Shown here: positions 41,386 to 52,207 of the stretch, one piece after another
Layout of the letters: every line of letters starts with the position of its first letter
Position numbering within the stretch: position 1 is the stretch's first letter
DNA from: CAYOFF01 sp964403415
GTDB taxonomy: Bacteria; Patescibacteriota; Gracilibacteria; Absconditabacterales; Absconditicoccaceae
Direction of reading: 5' to 3'
Assembly (NCBI GenBank): GCA_964403415.1
Contig: CAYOFF010000001.1
Span: 868,001-932,000 of the forward strand
DNA: 64,000 nucleotides
Notes under the pieces: model-generated
What the model saw: only the letters and a program-made list of their open reading frames with translations
Databases searched by the model: none
What the model was told of the DNA's origin: nothing
Position numbers and translations under genes: made by a program

Positions 41386-42207
41386 TTATCACTGATAAAA
41401 GTATGCATTCATCGTTACGTCCACTTGCTGCTTTGTTCCATAGTTTACGATATCGTAGTTCATCGCATCTATGGTATAGTAGATCGGAGATGCAAACGTT
41501 ACTCTTTTTTCTACGTTTCTCAAAAACGACAATACTCTCGACTTGTGCTCAAACTCTATCCTCATCGTCAGCGGAAGTTTGTAGACTTTTTCTTTGGCAT
41601 TAAGCACTTTTGGTTCTCAGAATGTGATAGACAACAGTTTCCCATTCATTGTCCCATTTGAGTTTCTCAACAAGAACTCATTAATATTTTTCAAAAATAG
41701 TTTTTGATCAAAATCCATCTTCTTCACCTTGAGCTCATCTACAACCATATATGTCCTTAGCAATGAGAGATTTCTTTTGAGTGCATCTGGAAGAGCACTA
41801 CACTGATCGTTATTGAGACATGCCAATATTTTATCCGCATTTCCTTTGGTGTTCATCCAGGTAACTACTTTTTGCTCTGACGTCGCCTGTTGAATACGTT
41901 TCTCGATATCCATACTTTGTGCATCAAGACTTACTACCTCATTGCGTAGTCATCCTTCACCATTGGTCATCAAAAACATCTCTTTTTTTTCTGATCGTGG
42001 TGCGTCCATAACCGTCTCTACAATTGTCCGTAATGCATTTATTCCCCTTACTCTCTCCAATCCTTCCATAAAGAATGGCCACATTCCGTACCATCCAATA
42101 AGAAGAACGAGTAAGTATATCTTGTACTTTACGTTCAATACTCTGCGTTTCTTCTGCTCCAAGAGCTCGCTGTCCAACTGATTTGGATCACTACTCGTTA
42201 GCGTCAT
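41386..42207 (-). CDS. PilO-like pilus alignment protein
   Basis: 273 residues: short cytoplasmic N-terminus, one membrane helix (KIYLLVLLIGWYGMWPFFME), a coiled segment (LDAQSMDIEKRIQQ) and a C-terminal alpha/beta domain ending RVTFASPIYYTIDAMNYDI. This is the PilO/GspM architecture, and the place directly between the PilN-like and PilC genes supports it. The identification is by architecture and context more than by motifs. It overlaps the PilN-like gene by 17 nt and contains four or more UGA-Gly. Confidence 0.68.
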
Positions 42208-42754
42208 AGGGCTTTAGTGTCGCTTCTAAAATAAACTCGTAGCCGTTACCAACCTGTTTGTAAAACGGTATTTCTAGATGATTTACGAAATCCAATGCAA
42301 TAAATCTATCCAATAGTCCTCCTGATCCGTATATTGTCTGCATATCATCTACCGTGCCTCTTAGCGTTACCTTGTCCGTATGAATCTGAAAATCGTCTAG
42401 CGAAATATTGCTTGTTACGTCAAGTGATTGTAGCTGGTCAAAAAGATCTATCAGGTAAGAGATAGTTTGCTCCCGTGAGATACGTTTTTCTGTGGAAAGA
42501 ATAAGCTGTGCAATCTTAAATCTTCTGTATGGTCACTGACTTGTTATTTTTTGGAGTTCCTGCTGTGCGGTAAGGACTTTCTCTTGGCGTTCTCCTAGTT
42601 GAAGCTCGAGATCCTTGCTTTCTAGTTGCAATAAAAAATACCAGGTTATAAACCCTAGCATGCTCAATAGTGCTATTGTCGACAACACCGCTCGCCCATT
42701 TATATCGGTAATCTCTCTCCAGAGTCTCTTGAGCCTAAATAGCATCACCCACAT
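42191..42754 (-). CDS. PilN-like pilus alignment protein
   Basis: 187 residues with a short basic cytoplasmic start (LFRLKRLWREITDINGRAVL), one membrane helix (STIALLSMLGFITWYFLLQL), a charged coiled segment (KDLELQLGERQEKVLTAQQE) and a C-terminal ferredoxin-like domain (FDQLQSLDVTSNISLDDFQI, VTLRGTVDDMQTIYGSGGLL). This matches PilN/GspL-type proteins. Several starts are possible (42796 TTG, 42754 ATG, 42745 ATG); I chose 42754. It is the first gene of the pilus operon; a PilM partner is not visible. Confidence 0.68.
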
Positions 42755-42828
42755 CCGCAAATAAAAGATGATGCTTAAACTGTAGGAATAACTCAAGAAA
42801 AAAGCAAAAACCCATAAGAAACTCGCCT

Positions 42829-44904
42829 CTAAAATAGTGACATTTGATCGGAAGATGGTATATTCTCCTTATCTGGTGATGATGTGACAAATTCTAGATC
42901 TTTTCCTCACATTTCATCTGCTCCGTTCCATACAAACATGCACTGTACACCAAGTCCAATTGCCTCTTCCAGGAGAGCTTTTTGACGAGGGTGTGAAAAG
43001 AATGCACACAATGACTTGACAGTTTGTCATCATATGCCATAGATATTTTTAAGCTGATCTTCAGCGGTGAGGAGCGCAAGTCGCTCATCGAGTGTCTGAG
43101 GCGCTTGGGAAGCTACAAATTTTGTAATTTCTTCTGCGGCTTTCTTTCACACAAACCCTATTCCTAAGCCAAAAAGGAATCTTTCCATTGTTGTGGACTT
43201 GGCGCGCTGAAGCTCCTGAACGAGTTGTGCAAGTTTTTTTTCTGCAACACCGGGCACCGTGCGTAACAACATGAGTTTCTGCGGATCTGTGAGACGAAAG
43301 ATATCTACCCAGCTTTGGAATATTCATCTCTCAACGCCAGCCTTGATAAGCTGTTCTCAAAGTCACTGGATGTTCATTGCTTGCTTTGAGACGAAGTGCA
43401 AGAGCTGCGCTACGCGTTTTTCTCAGCAGGTGTCCGAAGGACACGTCAATGCGACACCATCTTCGCTTTGTTGTAGCGGCGTGCCGCATGAAGGACAGAC
43501 CTCCGGTCTCTTGAGTGGTTGCTCTTGGCCGGTGCGCCTCTCTACAATTGGCCCTACAATGTAAGGAATTACTTCTCCACTCTTCTGAAGTCGCACCCAA
43601 TCTCCCACCCTAATGTCGGCGCCCTCAATAAAATCAAAATTATGCAAGGTCGCCTTCGCCACTACAGATCCTTGAAGTTGAACGGGCGCCAGTTCTGCTA
43701 CAGGAGTTATCGCTCCTGTGCGCCCGACCTGGTATGCAATACCCATTAGTTGCGTCGCTACTTGCTGGGCTGGGTACTTATATGCCATCGCTCGCCTCGG
43801 ATGATGGCCTGTCACTCCGATAAGCGATCTCAGAGCTACTTCATTGACCTTGATCACCAGCCCATCAAAGAGGATATTTTCTTCATCTAAGCGGCGCTTA
43901 ATTTCCTTATCAGTACAGATATGTGTCAATTCCTCTACTGTATTTACTTGTATACACCAATTGAATACCGGCAATCACCACTCACGCATTTTCGTCAATA
44001 TCTGTCCTTGTGTGTCTATATTTTCCAATCGCTTTGCTTTTTTCTCTACATTATGCGGATTACTGATTTTATCACTAGACTCGCCCCCACGCTCATCTCC
44101 AAACTCATAGCCAAGCAGCTCATAGACGCATATCGTTACTCCTCTCTTTTTCGCTATACTTGGATCCAACTGTCTCAGCGTACCAGCTACTGCATTTCTG
44201 GGGTTTGCAAAAATTTCCTGATGATCTTTGAGTTGTTGCGCGTTGAGTTTCTCAAATGCAGATTTTGGAAGAATCGCCTCTCCTCTGCATGCAACGCGCG
44301 CTATTTCCGCTAGTTCTGCTATCTCATGAGGGATAACGCCCAATCCTTTTATGTGAGGCGTTATGTCTTCACCTATAAGGCCATCCCCTCTTGTGCTTGC
44401 CTGCACCAAACGACCGTACTCATAGATCAGCTCTACTGATGAGCCATCGTATTTTGGTTCTACGCAGTATGTCCATCTATCTATATCATGCTTTTGAAGG
44501 ATCTTTGCTACACGATCACATCGCTGTGTAATATCGCTTGCTGAGTACGTATTTTCGAGAGACAACAGCTGTGTAAAGTGTTTTACTTTTGAGAATCATT
44601 CGAGAAGCTGTCCCGTAAAGACCTGTGTCGGTGTATCTGGAAGCACGTATGCTGGATACATTTCTTCTAGTGCTACGAGCAACCTAAATAGGCTATCATA
44701 CTGCACATCAGCAATTAGCGGATGAGCGAGAACATAATATGCATAGTTATGATACGTAATCACACGTGATAGGCGTTGCATCATTTCTTTGATTTCATCT
44801 TCTGTTTTGGACTGTAACTGTGTAACATTTTCAGCTGTAGACAAAAATGTTTGCGTCCAGGCAAGCATCTCTTTGTCGTACTCTGCTTCTCTTTTCTCTG
44901 CCAT
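42829..44904 (-). CDS. ligA: NAD-dependent DNA ligase, without recognisable BRCT domain
   Basis: 691 residues. The Ia and adenylation domains carry HNYAYYVLAHPLIADVQYD and the nucleotidyl lysine in VEPKYDGSSVELIYE, followed by STRGDGLIGEDIT and AGTLRQLDP. Then the OB fold (VGRTGAITPVAELAPVQLQG), the four-Cys zinc finger (EVCPSCGTPL and LTCPSDTCGEK) and HhH repeats (ERFLFGLGIGFVGKKAAEEI, IYGIGGQTV). The protein ends DQMSLF soon after the last HhH with no BRCT-like sequence, although family members normally have one. It seals nicks using NAD+. I start at ATG 44904 (MAEKREAEYD). Confidence 0.92.
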
Positions 44905-45149
44905 TCTTCGCAAACACACAAAAATAAATATCCACGCACATTCACGATCTGCACCATAGAGACTCTGCAAAAAATATCAAGCCACACTCACGTCTACAGC
45001 ACCTCCACACAACCATCTCACAGCTTTTTTATTTGTCCAGTAACAGCGCATGAGCTAGCATTGCATTTCTCATGTAAAGCCATACACAGGAAGTATAGTG
45101 CTGTAACTCGCATTACTCTACCTTTAGCAATCATAATGTCATTCATATC

Positions 45150-46661
45150 ATGGGTACTACAACACTACTTTTGGTGCTCTGCCTCATCATCGGAGCAGCA
45201 GGCGGCATCTTTTTCGGCAAGTATCAACTCACACAAAAACTCAAACAATCAAAATCAAAACTCGTTCTAGAAATTCAACAGCTCAAGCAAGACGCTCAGC
45301 ATATTATCCAAGATGCAGAGAGGAAGGCACAACAGCTCGTAGAGAGAACTGAGAAAGAGCTTGACCACAAACAAANNNNNNNNNNAAAAAAACTCGAACA
45401 AGTAGAGCTTAGAATTGCTCAAAAAGAAGAGAAAATTGATCAGAAAGCGGATCAGCTCGATAAGAAAAAAGACGAACTTATAGAGAGAAAGCTCGAGCTT
45501 GATAAGCTTGTAGAGGATCAGAAAAAAGTTCTTTCTGATATGGCACACCTCACGCCCGATCAAGCAAAAGAAGAGCTTTTTAGAGCTATCGAAGAAAGTA
45601 ACTCAGAAGAGATCAAGAAGTTCATCAATAAGTTTAAAATTATCAAAGAAGAAGAAGCAAAAGAAGAGGCTGCAAAAATTATTGCTAAGGTACTCCCAAG
45701 AGTTGCTTCTGAGGGGCTCAGCGAACATCTCGTCACGATGGTTGATCTTCCTACAGAGGACATGAAAGGGAAAATTATCGGAAGAGAATGAAGAAATATT
45801 TCACAGTTTGAAAAAACAACTGGCGTGGAAGTTACTATTGATGACACACCGCTTACCATCAAGCTCTCTTCGTATGATCCTGAAAAAAGATTTCTTGCTG
45901 CTGAAACCATGAAGAAGCTTGTAAAGGATGGTAGAATCAATCCCGTCTATATCGAAAAATATTTTGAAGAGACAAGCAAAGAAATTCAAGAACTCTTTAT
46001 GAAAAAATGAAAAGAAGCACTTACTATCCTCAATCTTCCTATGATGAAGCCTGAGATTGTTGAGCTCGTGTGAAGATTTCACCTAAGATATAGCTATGGT
46101 CAAAATCTGTGGTTGCATAGTATCGAAGTAGCAAGACTTTCTGAGATGCTCGCCAACGAACTCTGACTCAATGCAGAGCTCGCAAAAAAAGCTGGCTTGC
46201 TTCACGATATTGGAAAGATAGAAGCAGGTAATGGGCAGGCGCACACCAAAGTAGGTGCTGAGATCTTGAGAAAGCACAAGATGCATGATGTTATCATCAA
46301 TACTGCTGAGGGACATCACTTTGATGTAGAGCTTCTTTCTCCTGAAGCATGGGTTGCAACTGCTGCTGACATTATTTCTGCAAGTAGACCTGGCGCAAGA
46401 TTCGATACCAAAGAACTCTTTATCGAAAGAATGTCTCATCTTGAAAATCTCGTTATGTCTATGAAGGGCGTACACAGAGCATTTATTATGCAGGCAGGAA
46501 GAGAAATTATGACCTTCGTCAATCCTGAAGAAATTAATGATGTACAGCTCGAAGAACTCGTCAAAGAAATAGGTACAAAGATCGAAGATCAGCTCGACTA
46601 TCCAGGAGCTATCAGAATAGTTGGTATTAGAGAAAACAAAGTAGCATACAATTTGAGATAG
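45150..46661 (+). CDS. rny: ribonuclease Y
   Basis: 503 residues including four unknown residues at an assembly gap. An N-terminal membrane helix (LLLVLCLIIGAAGGIFFG) anchors it, a long coiled coil follows (residues about 30-160), then the KH domain (KGKIIGREGRNISQFEK, the middle Gly by UGA) and the HD domain (AGLLHDIGKIEAGNGQ with the metal-binding HD, EGHHFDVEL). RNase Y starts mRNA decay at the membrane in bacteria that lack RNase E. The frame happens to be kept across the ten N, but the real length of the gap in the coiled coil is unknown. Confidence 0.95.
45376..45385. other. assembly gap (10 N) inside rny
   Basis: Placeholder N run in the coiled-coil part of RNase Y; the repetitive Lys/Glu-rich sequence may have caused the break. 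Confidence 0.95.
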
Positions 46662-46719
46662 TATTTTGAGATAGTATTCAGCTGACGTTTGTGATACTTT
46701 TACTTTATTCGGAATCAGT

Positions 46720-47535
46720 ATGTTTCCATCACTTCTCATTGGTGGTACAACCTACTATATGACGTGAATAGGGATGTTTTTGTTTCTTGTCTTTTTTGTT
46801 TGGAGAGTACGAGCTGTCACCAAGACATATCGCTTGCCGTTCAGTTTGTTTACGAGGAAAGTTGTACTACTTATTCTTATCGTCTACTTGTGTGCGACAT
46901 ATACGTGGTATCTCATCCAGCAAAGAGTTATTATTCCATTTCATGTAGACCAGCTCCTGCTTTATCTTTCGCCCGCATGATATAGATTTCATATCGTTGG
47001 GCTTCTGGGTGGCGCCGTACTTGCTTGGTTCTACTTCAAAAAATTTGTTAAGAATACCAAGCAACGTGCACAGTGGATGTTCATCTTTGTAAAAAGCGCG
47101 CTAATTGCGACTATCCCACTGTGAATATTCCTTGTTTTGGGAGACAATGTTATCGGCATGGCAACTGATAGTCGACTTGGCGTGAGTGCGCTTTCTAGAG
47201 AAAGTAACGTCGCTACGTATGGCAGAGTTCTTCCGCTCTGATTGTTTATTAGTATTTGGGCTGCTCTCTGCCTACGATGAATGCATAAGCGACTTCCAAA
47301 AGACACTCCATGGAAGTGGAGCTATCTCGTCATTGCTATAGCACTGTTTGGGCTCAATATTTTGATACTCTTTGAAGTGTATCCGAGATTTCTTGTTATC
47401 AAATTCTGAATGTTCACACTTGATTTCAAAAACTATATGCTCCTAGCATGAACCATTTGGGCATTACGATTGCAGTTACTTTTGTTGGCACCTACCAAAT
47501 CATCTCATGAAACTGACGTTTACGACGAAAGATAG
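46720..47535 (+). CDS. polytopic membrane protein, 271 aa
   Basis: About seven hydrophobic segments (for example GIGMFLFLVFFVWRV, VVLLILIVYLCATYTW, FHIVGLLGGAVLAWFYFKK, YLVIAIALFGLNILILFEVY). Architecture and size recall prolipoprotein diacylglyceryl transferase, and LspA occurs in the window, but the Lgt HGGL motif is not present; a region with GRVLPLGLFISIWAA is the nearest. I therefore leave it unassigned. It overlaps the next gene by 29 nt in another frame. Confidence 0.65.
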
Positions 47536-49051
47536 CATCTCCAAGATATTACATACCTTGGAAAAATTACCTTCATACAAATCCATTACGATTTATATCG
47601 TACCGGATCATGAGATTTTTTTGCATGATCGATGGGGAAAACAAATTCACGAAACGATTCAAACATACCAGCTCCAAGTCGTTTTTTCGTGTAGCGATTT
47701 ACACTCCAAGCGTTATTTTGATCGTATCTGACTCTCCACTAGACTCCAGCTGCCCAACTCACGATCGTCGCTGGGTGCACGTATCATAACATTTTTTCAG
47801 CAGTGATGACGACTGTGAAGTACGTGACTTTTGCCTAAGAAACAGTGACTTTCGACACTTGTTTTTCTTGCTGAGGCAGGTGTTATCGTTGTAATTTTGT
47901 ATATCTTTTGGTGACTCCTCTCTCCTACCGCACTCATCACCATTATCCCCGCGCATCAGATGGAACCCATCGTCTATAATTTTCTTATGATGCCGGCATC
48001 TACATCATGAGATCGCTTCTCGTTTGATAATAGCTCAGACCAGTTGGTTATTCCTTACAAGACAGGATCCGTCAAAACCACTGAGTCGATGGCATATCCT
48101 ATCCAAAAAATTGACTATGAGATCACCAATGCAGTGATAGAAGCTACCCTTTACAATACGATGCCGTCGACATATTCTCTTATCCAGGGAACTACGTTCG
48201 TTACCAAAGATGGCATTCCTTTCAAAACCAATGAAGCTATTTCACTGCCTGCATGAGTTAGTGAAGAAGAACCTAGTAGCGTCACTATTATGCTTGAGGC
48301 ACTCCCGTATGAGGACGATGGTATCCCTGTTGGACAGAGATGAAATCTCCAAAAAGATGCTGTCCTCTATATCAAACAACTTCCCGAAAGTAGCAAAAGT
48401 CACCTCATCTATGCTACTCCCACACAACTCATCCAAAAATGATCTACCACAGAGCATGGTACTGTACGCGCATCTGATCTCGATAGCATCCAAGTGTCTC
48501 TCAACAGAACACTTCAGCTCAGAAAAAAAGAGCTCCTCTACCAGCACGTCAAAAATCCTCAATTTTTTGTACTCCCCTTTGATGATATGATTTCACTGCA
48601 CATAGATAAATTTTCAACACCTACTCCTGTAGGTTCTACGTGATCTACGGTCGAGTGAGAAGTAACGTATAGCATTGACTACGCCACTGTCTCACGAAAA
48701 GATATTTCTGATGCGATGCACACCTATGTGGGGCAAAGACCTCAAAACGATCTCTCTTTACTTGCACTTCAGCGTCAGAGTGTTATTTTTTATAGCAAGA
48801 GAGCTATCAGTACAGGTGTGTATGTGGTACCTACCAAAGTTGATCTTCTCTGGTGATATAATTTTTCGAGTGATGCTACCAATCTTATCGAAGATATGCG
48901 CTCTAAGATTGCATGAAAAACAAGAGAAGAAGCAAAAGCTATTCTCTTGGCATATCCACAAGTATGAGATGTTCGTATTCGTATACGCCCACCATGGTAT
49001 GAGACACTTCCTCCTGTCTCTGCCAGAATAGACTTTACGCGAGACGACTAA
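47507..49051 (+). CDS. single-pass membrane protein with large exported domain, 514 aa
   Basis: Residues 1-120 are cytoplasmic with mixed alpha/beta and basic patches; a membrane helix (STLVFLAEAGVIVVILYIFW) follows at about 125-145; the rest is outside. The exported part has SLIQGTTFVTKDGIPFKTNE followed by AISLPAGVSEEEP, a motif like the strand pairs of baseplate-J-type domains that are common in CPR membrane proteins. The C-terminus is helical and ends RIDFTRDD. Function unknown. It starts 29 nt inside the preceding membrane-protein gene, so the two are coupled. Confidence 0.7.
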
Positions 49052-49070
49052 GAATAACTAAGAACCACTT

Positions 49071-49514
49071 CTACTGCTTGGTAAATACTTTGAGCTTGTT
49101 GAGTTTCTCTTTGTCGATGTAGAGATTTTTTTGTTCTATTGAATGATCGTGCTCTGTCTTTCTGATCTTTGCTAGTGTGATTGCCAATGGATCTGGTCTA
49201 TCCCAATTTACCTGAAATTTGAGCGTCACATCCAAAAAATATGTTCTTATCATTTTTGCAATAAATGGGATCAGCGTCAACTCTGAGTACTTAAAGAATG
49301 CTATAAAAATGAAGAGTAACAAAATAGGCATCACAAAAAGAAAAGCTATCAGCTTATCTACGTTTCCTGTCACGAGCTTGTTCCAAATACCAAGTGACAA
49401 TCCTATACCCATCGCCAAAATCAGAAGCTGAACGACCGTAATCGTCGCTGGTCCAATAGTGACGGACATATTGAACCGCCCTCCGCTGATATTTCTAGGA
49501 ATAAAGATCTTCAT
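49071..49514 (-). CDS. PrgI-family protein (T4SS-associated membrane protein)
   Basis: 147 residues. It starts KIFIPRNISGGRF, followed by two adjacent membrane helices (VVQLLILAMGIGLSLGIW and LIAFLFVMPILLLFIFIAFF), the PrgI/VirB3-like layout found in Gram-positive conjugation systems and often next to VirB4-type ATPases in CPR genomes. The tail is charged. It has no UGA-Gly. A strong promoter lies directly upstream, so it is transcribed separately from the LCP gene. The T4SS-type ATPase is about 3 kb away on the same strand. Confidence 0.7.
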   Translation of the reverse strand: MKIFIPRNISGGRFNMSVTIGPATITVVQLLILAMGIGLSLGIWNKLVTGNVDKLIAFLFVMPILLLFIFIAFFKYSELTLIPFIAKMIRTYFLDVTLKFQVNWDRPDPLAITLAKIRKTEHDHSIEQKNLYIDKEKLNKLKVFTKQ

Positions 49515-49552
49515 GGACGTTATGGCTTTGGTAACCTAAAATGTTCTTTATA

Positions 49553-49581
49553 AGTATACCAAAAGCCCGCTGAGATGTCAA
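49553..49581 (-). promoter_or_regulatory. sigma70-type promoter for the PrgI-like gene
   Basis: On the minus strand TTGACA (49576-49581) and TATACT (49553-49558) with a 17-nt spacer, 39 nt ahead of the start. Confidence 0.75.
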
Positions 49582-49629
49582 ATTACCGTCAAATCACCAA
49601 TATTACGCATCTATGCCTAATTTGTCTGA

Positions 49630-51054
49630 TTATTGCTTATCTAGATAGTCATTACCTATGATCACTGCTATATCACTCCCCGTATAGGGGTTTTGGCCAG
49701 GAATAACCTCTGCTATATCCACAAATGCCCTGAGCAGATCTAATGTCTGCGCATATTTATCTGGATCTGAGACATATACTTTGGTTGTTGCGCTTCCAGT
49801 AAGGGCATTCTGGACTATAGGCACATTGAATCCTCTCAAAATAAGCTCTACGGCTATATCATTTGCGAATCCATTGGTCTTTAGCTTTCTTTTCTTGGCT
49901 TCGTCCTTGTCTATCCCGTTGAGCATTGCGATATTTGCTCATTCTACGAGGAGTTCCTGATGGTGGATAACCCATGCGGCAAAGTCCTGGGTGTGTTTGT
50001 AGTAGCTTAGATTGGAGGCTGTTGCACCGTCTGGGAGCATAGATGAGGCTCCGCCCAGCTCATCTCTATTGGGATAGTACAGAAAACATCCTGGCTGAGT
50101 CATTCTTGCATAGTATTTGTTGCAGTTTGTGGTGTAAACGAACGAGAAGAACTGTTTCTTCTTGTCGACATATGGTGCCAATCACATAATCTGTTTGAAG
50201 CTGATATTGGTTTTCATTACTTCTGTAAACTCTTTGTAGACTTTTCTTACTGAGCCAGGATTGGTGATAGAAATACTATCCAATACCTTGTCCACCATCG
50301 CCTTGATGATCAGCTGCTGCCTGAGTGCACGTGAAAAGTCTGATGTAGAGTGCCTAGATCTCGCATACTTGAGGGCTGTCTCACCATCTAGCACCTGCTG
50401 TCCTGACTGAATACTAAAGACGACATAGCTGTTGTTCGGTCCAGGATAGCTCGTATCTACCAGCGACTGTGGGACGTTTACGTTGATGCCGCTCAGACTA
50501 TCTACCAGTGATACAAATCCATCAAAATCTACAAACATATAGTATGGTATGGGGACTCCCGTGATCTGTGCCATCTTGTTGCGCAGTCATGCCGCACCCG
50601 CCTCTAGATTCTTGTCATTGTTCACATAATGGTTCCAAAACAAGCCATTTAACTTGCCATAACGACCTGTTCCGTAACTCACATAGAGATCTCTCGGTAC
50701 GGAAAGAAACGTTACTGCTCCAAGCTTGGGATTGTATGATGCAAGCATCATCGTATCGGTCAGCAGACTCCCTGCATGTCCTGCCCCACCGTATCCTGCT
50801 ATCAGGACATTGATATTTCCAAACTCATCTGCCTCCATTGGCTCGCCCATTTGCGCTCATATCGCTTTTACTGCACCTACGGTGACATACGAAACAGCTG
50901 TTTTGCTCGCCTGATATGCAAAACCTGCATAGGCGAAAATGATCGTAATACATACGATCACGAGTCACCACCTCAGCGAACTCTTCCGTGAAAACAGCTG
51001 ATGAAACGGTGAATGAGACGACATGTCTCATACTTTCTTAGCAGAGAAGACCAT
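49630..51054 (-). CDS. LytR-CpsA-Psr (LCP) family protein with LytR_C domain
   Basis: 474 residues. A cytoplasmic start and one membrane helix (LVIVCITIIFAYAGFAYQAS) are followed by the LCP domain: FGNINVLIAGYGGAGHAGSL, DTMMLASYNPKLGAVTFLSV with PRDLYV, and DGETALKYARSRHSTSDFSR, RALRQQ, with the conserved Arg and Asp residues that bind the lipid pyrophosphate. The C-terminal LytR_C domain reads IAMLNGIDKDEAKK and ILRGFNVPIVQNALTGSA. LCP enzymes attach glycopolymers to peptidoglycan. ATG 51054 is in frame with the alternative ATG 51024. Confidence 0.88.
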
Positions 51055-51289
51055 AGTATGTCCATAACATGAAACAAAAGCAATCCAACGGTTTACGTTG
51101 TACAGAGCCACTATAGCTATGTGGTGATGAAAAACAACCGACTCCCCCCCATTTACCCAAAGCGTAAAAGCTCAGCGACAAATTTTGTATTGACTTATCT
51201 ATGTATTGAGATATTCTGGTGAGGCAAAGATATAATGTATATAAAAAAACTCGCCTTCATTAAAATTCCCACCATCAAAAAATTTGATT
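51055..51289. other. intergenic region between divergent LCP and foreign-looking gene
   Basis: About 235 nt with an uninterrupted C8 run near 51146 and the promoter noted separately. No gene or RNA motif seen. Confidence 0.4.
51206..51236 (+). promoter_or_regulatory. possible promoter of the gene at 51290
   Basis: TATAAT at 51231-51236, with TTGAGA 19 nt upstream (51206-51211) and a TTGACT further up. The -10 box is perfect, the spacing is long. Confidence 0.4.
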
Positions 51290-52120
51290 ATGAAACGGTT
51301 CTTCATCACTTCACTTGCTCTTGCCGCAGTTGTACTCGGACTCCTTGCTTTCATTATTATACAGCTCAAGGAATGTGCATCCGGTGTAATCCCTAAATTT
51401 TCGCATATTCCGAACGGGGTGTATAGTATCGACTCTATAGGCATAAATCCTGCAGCAGTTCTGACTGTCAGTTTTGCCAGGGCATACTGCCGTATGTCTT
51501 ACGTGGAAGAGACTCATTTGGGATCTTACAATATTCCTGGAACCACTGCTGACAAAGGATTTAACTTCAGAGGGCCTGTTGTTGCCGCTCTTGGATATGA
51601 TCTCGCACAAGGGAAAAAGTATCTTTCACCGGATGCCCTCTTCTACGTGAATGAGGATTCTTTAGGAAAAGTAATTACTTTGCGTACAAAATTTATGCCC
51701 GTTTCAATCGGTCAGATATCCGTTGAAGCGTATACTGAAAATGACGATTCATGGTTCTCTGGTGAGATCGATCAAGATACAGCATTCGAATACATCATCA
51801 AACCAATATGTCGTCAAAGGATCACCGCTAAAATACGTGAAGACCCTTTGAAAGCCGAAGAGATTGTAGAGAACGCTAAAAATGCCATTGCAATGAACAT
51901 TAGGGTTATGCTTGATGTACGTATGCAAAATGAACCTTACAGGTTCCGTGTCGAGTTTAACAACCAGCCTTTTTCTACAGGGGCCTTTCAAGATAATCAG
52001 ATACCCACCGTAGAGCTTGATCCCATCATAGAAGAACTTGCAGTTCCCGTACAAGCCGAACAAAAAATAAATGAGACACTGAGTAACTGGAAACGCCGGA
52101 TACAAGATGCATTCAAATAA
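51290..52120 (+). CDS. exported or membrane-anchored hypothetical protein without any UGA codon
   Basis: 276 residues. An N-terminal membrane helix (FFITSLALAAVVLGLLAFII) with a Cys soon after; the rest is a soluble alpha/beta domain (GKVITLRTKFMPVSIGQISV, DTAFEYIIKPICRQRITAKI, KAEEIVENAKNAIAMNIRVM), which loosely recalls SPFH/band-7 or DUF4230-like proteins. No UGA-Gly occurs among about 13-15 glycines, unlike neighbouring genes, and the gene is framed by its own promoter and a strong terminator. I infer recent horizontal acquisition. Family not determined. Confidence 0.7.
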   Translation: MKRFFITSLALAAVVLGLLAFIIIQLKECASGVIPKFSHIPNGVYSIDSIGINPAAVLTVSFARAYCRMSYVEETHLGSYNIPGTTADKGFNFRGPVVAALGYDLAQGKKYLSPDALFYVNEDSLGKVITLRTKFMPVSIGQISVEAYTENDDSWFSGEIDQDTAFEYIIKPICRQRITAKIREDPLKAEEIVENAKNAIAMNIRVMLDVRMQNEPYRFRVEFNNQPFSTGAFQDNQIPTVELDPIIEELAVPVQAEQKINETLSNWKRRIQDAFK

Positions 52121-52145
52121 ATCTATCGATATCGGTATACCGAAG

Positions 52146-52175
52146 ACCTCCCCCTGACCCCTTGGGGAGGTTTTC
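52146..52175 (+). terminator. strong Rho-independent terminator
   Basis: ACCTCCCC (52146-52153) pairs perfectly with GGGGAGGT (52164-52171) around a ten-base loop, followed by TTTTCTGTT. It ends the transcript of the gene at 51290. Confidence 0.88.
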
Positions 52176-52207
52176 TGTTATGAAAAAAATCTTTTCTTAC
52201 TTCTTAC

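Noticed and set aside
46083..46739. Minus-strand open frame of 218 codons
   Set aside because: Antisense to the KH/HD part of RNase Y.
46720..47535. Lgt (prolipoprotein diacylglyceryl transferase)
   Set aside because: Tempting because LspA is encoded nearby and the size fits, but the HGGL and conserved Arg/Glu signature could not be found.
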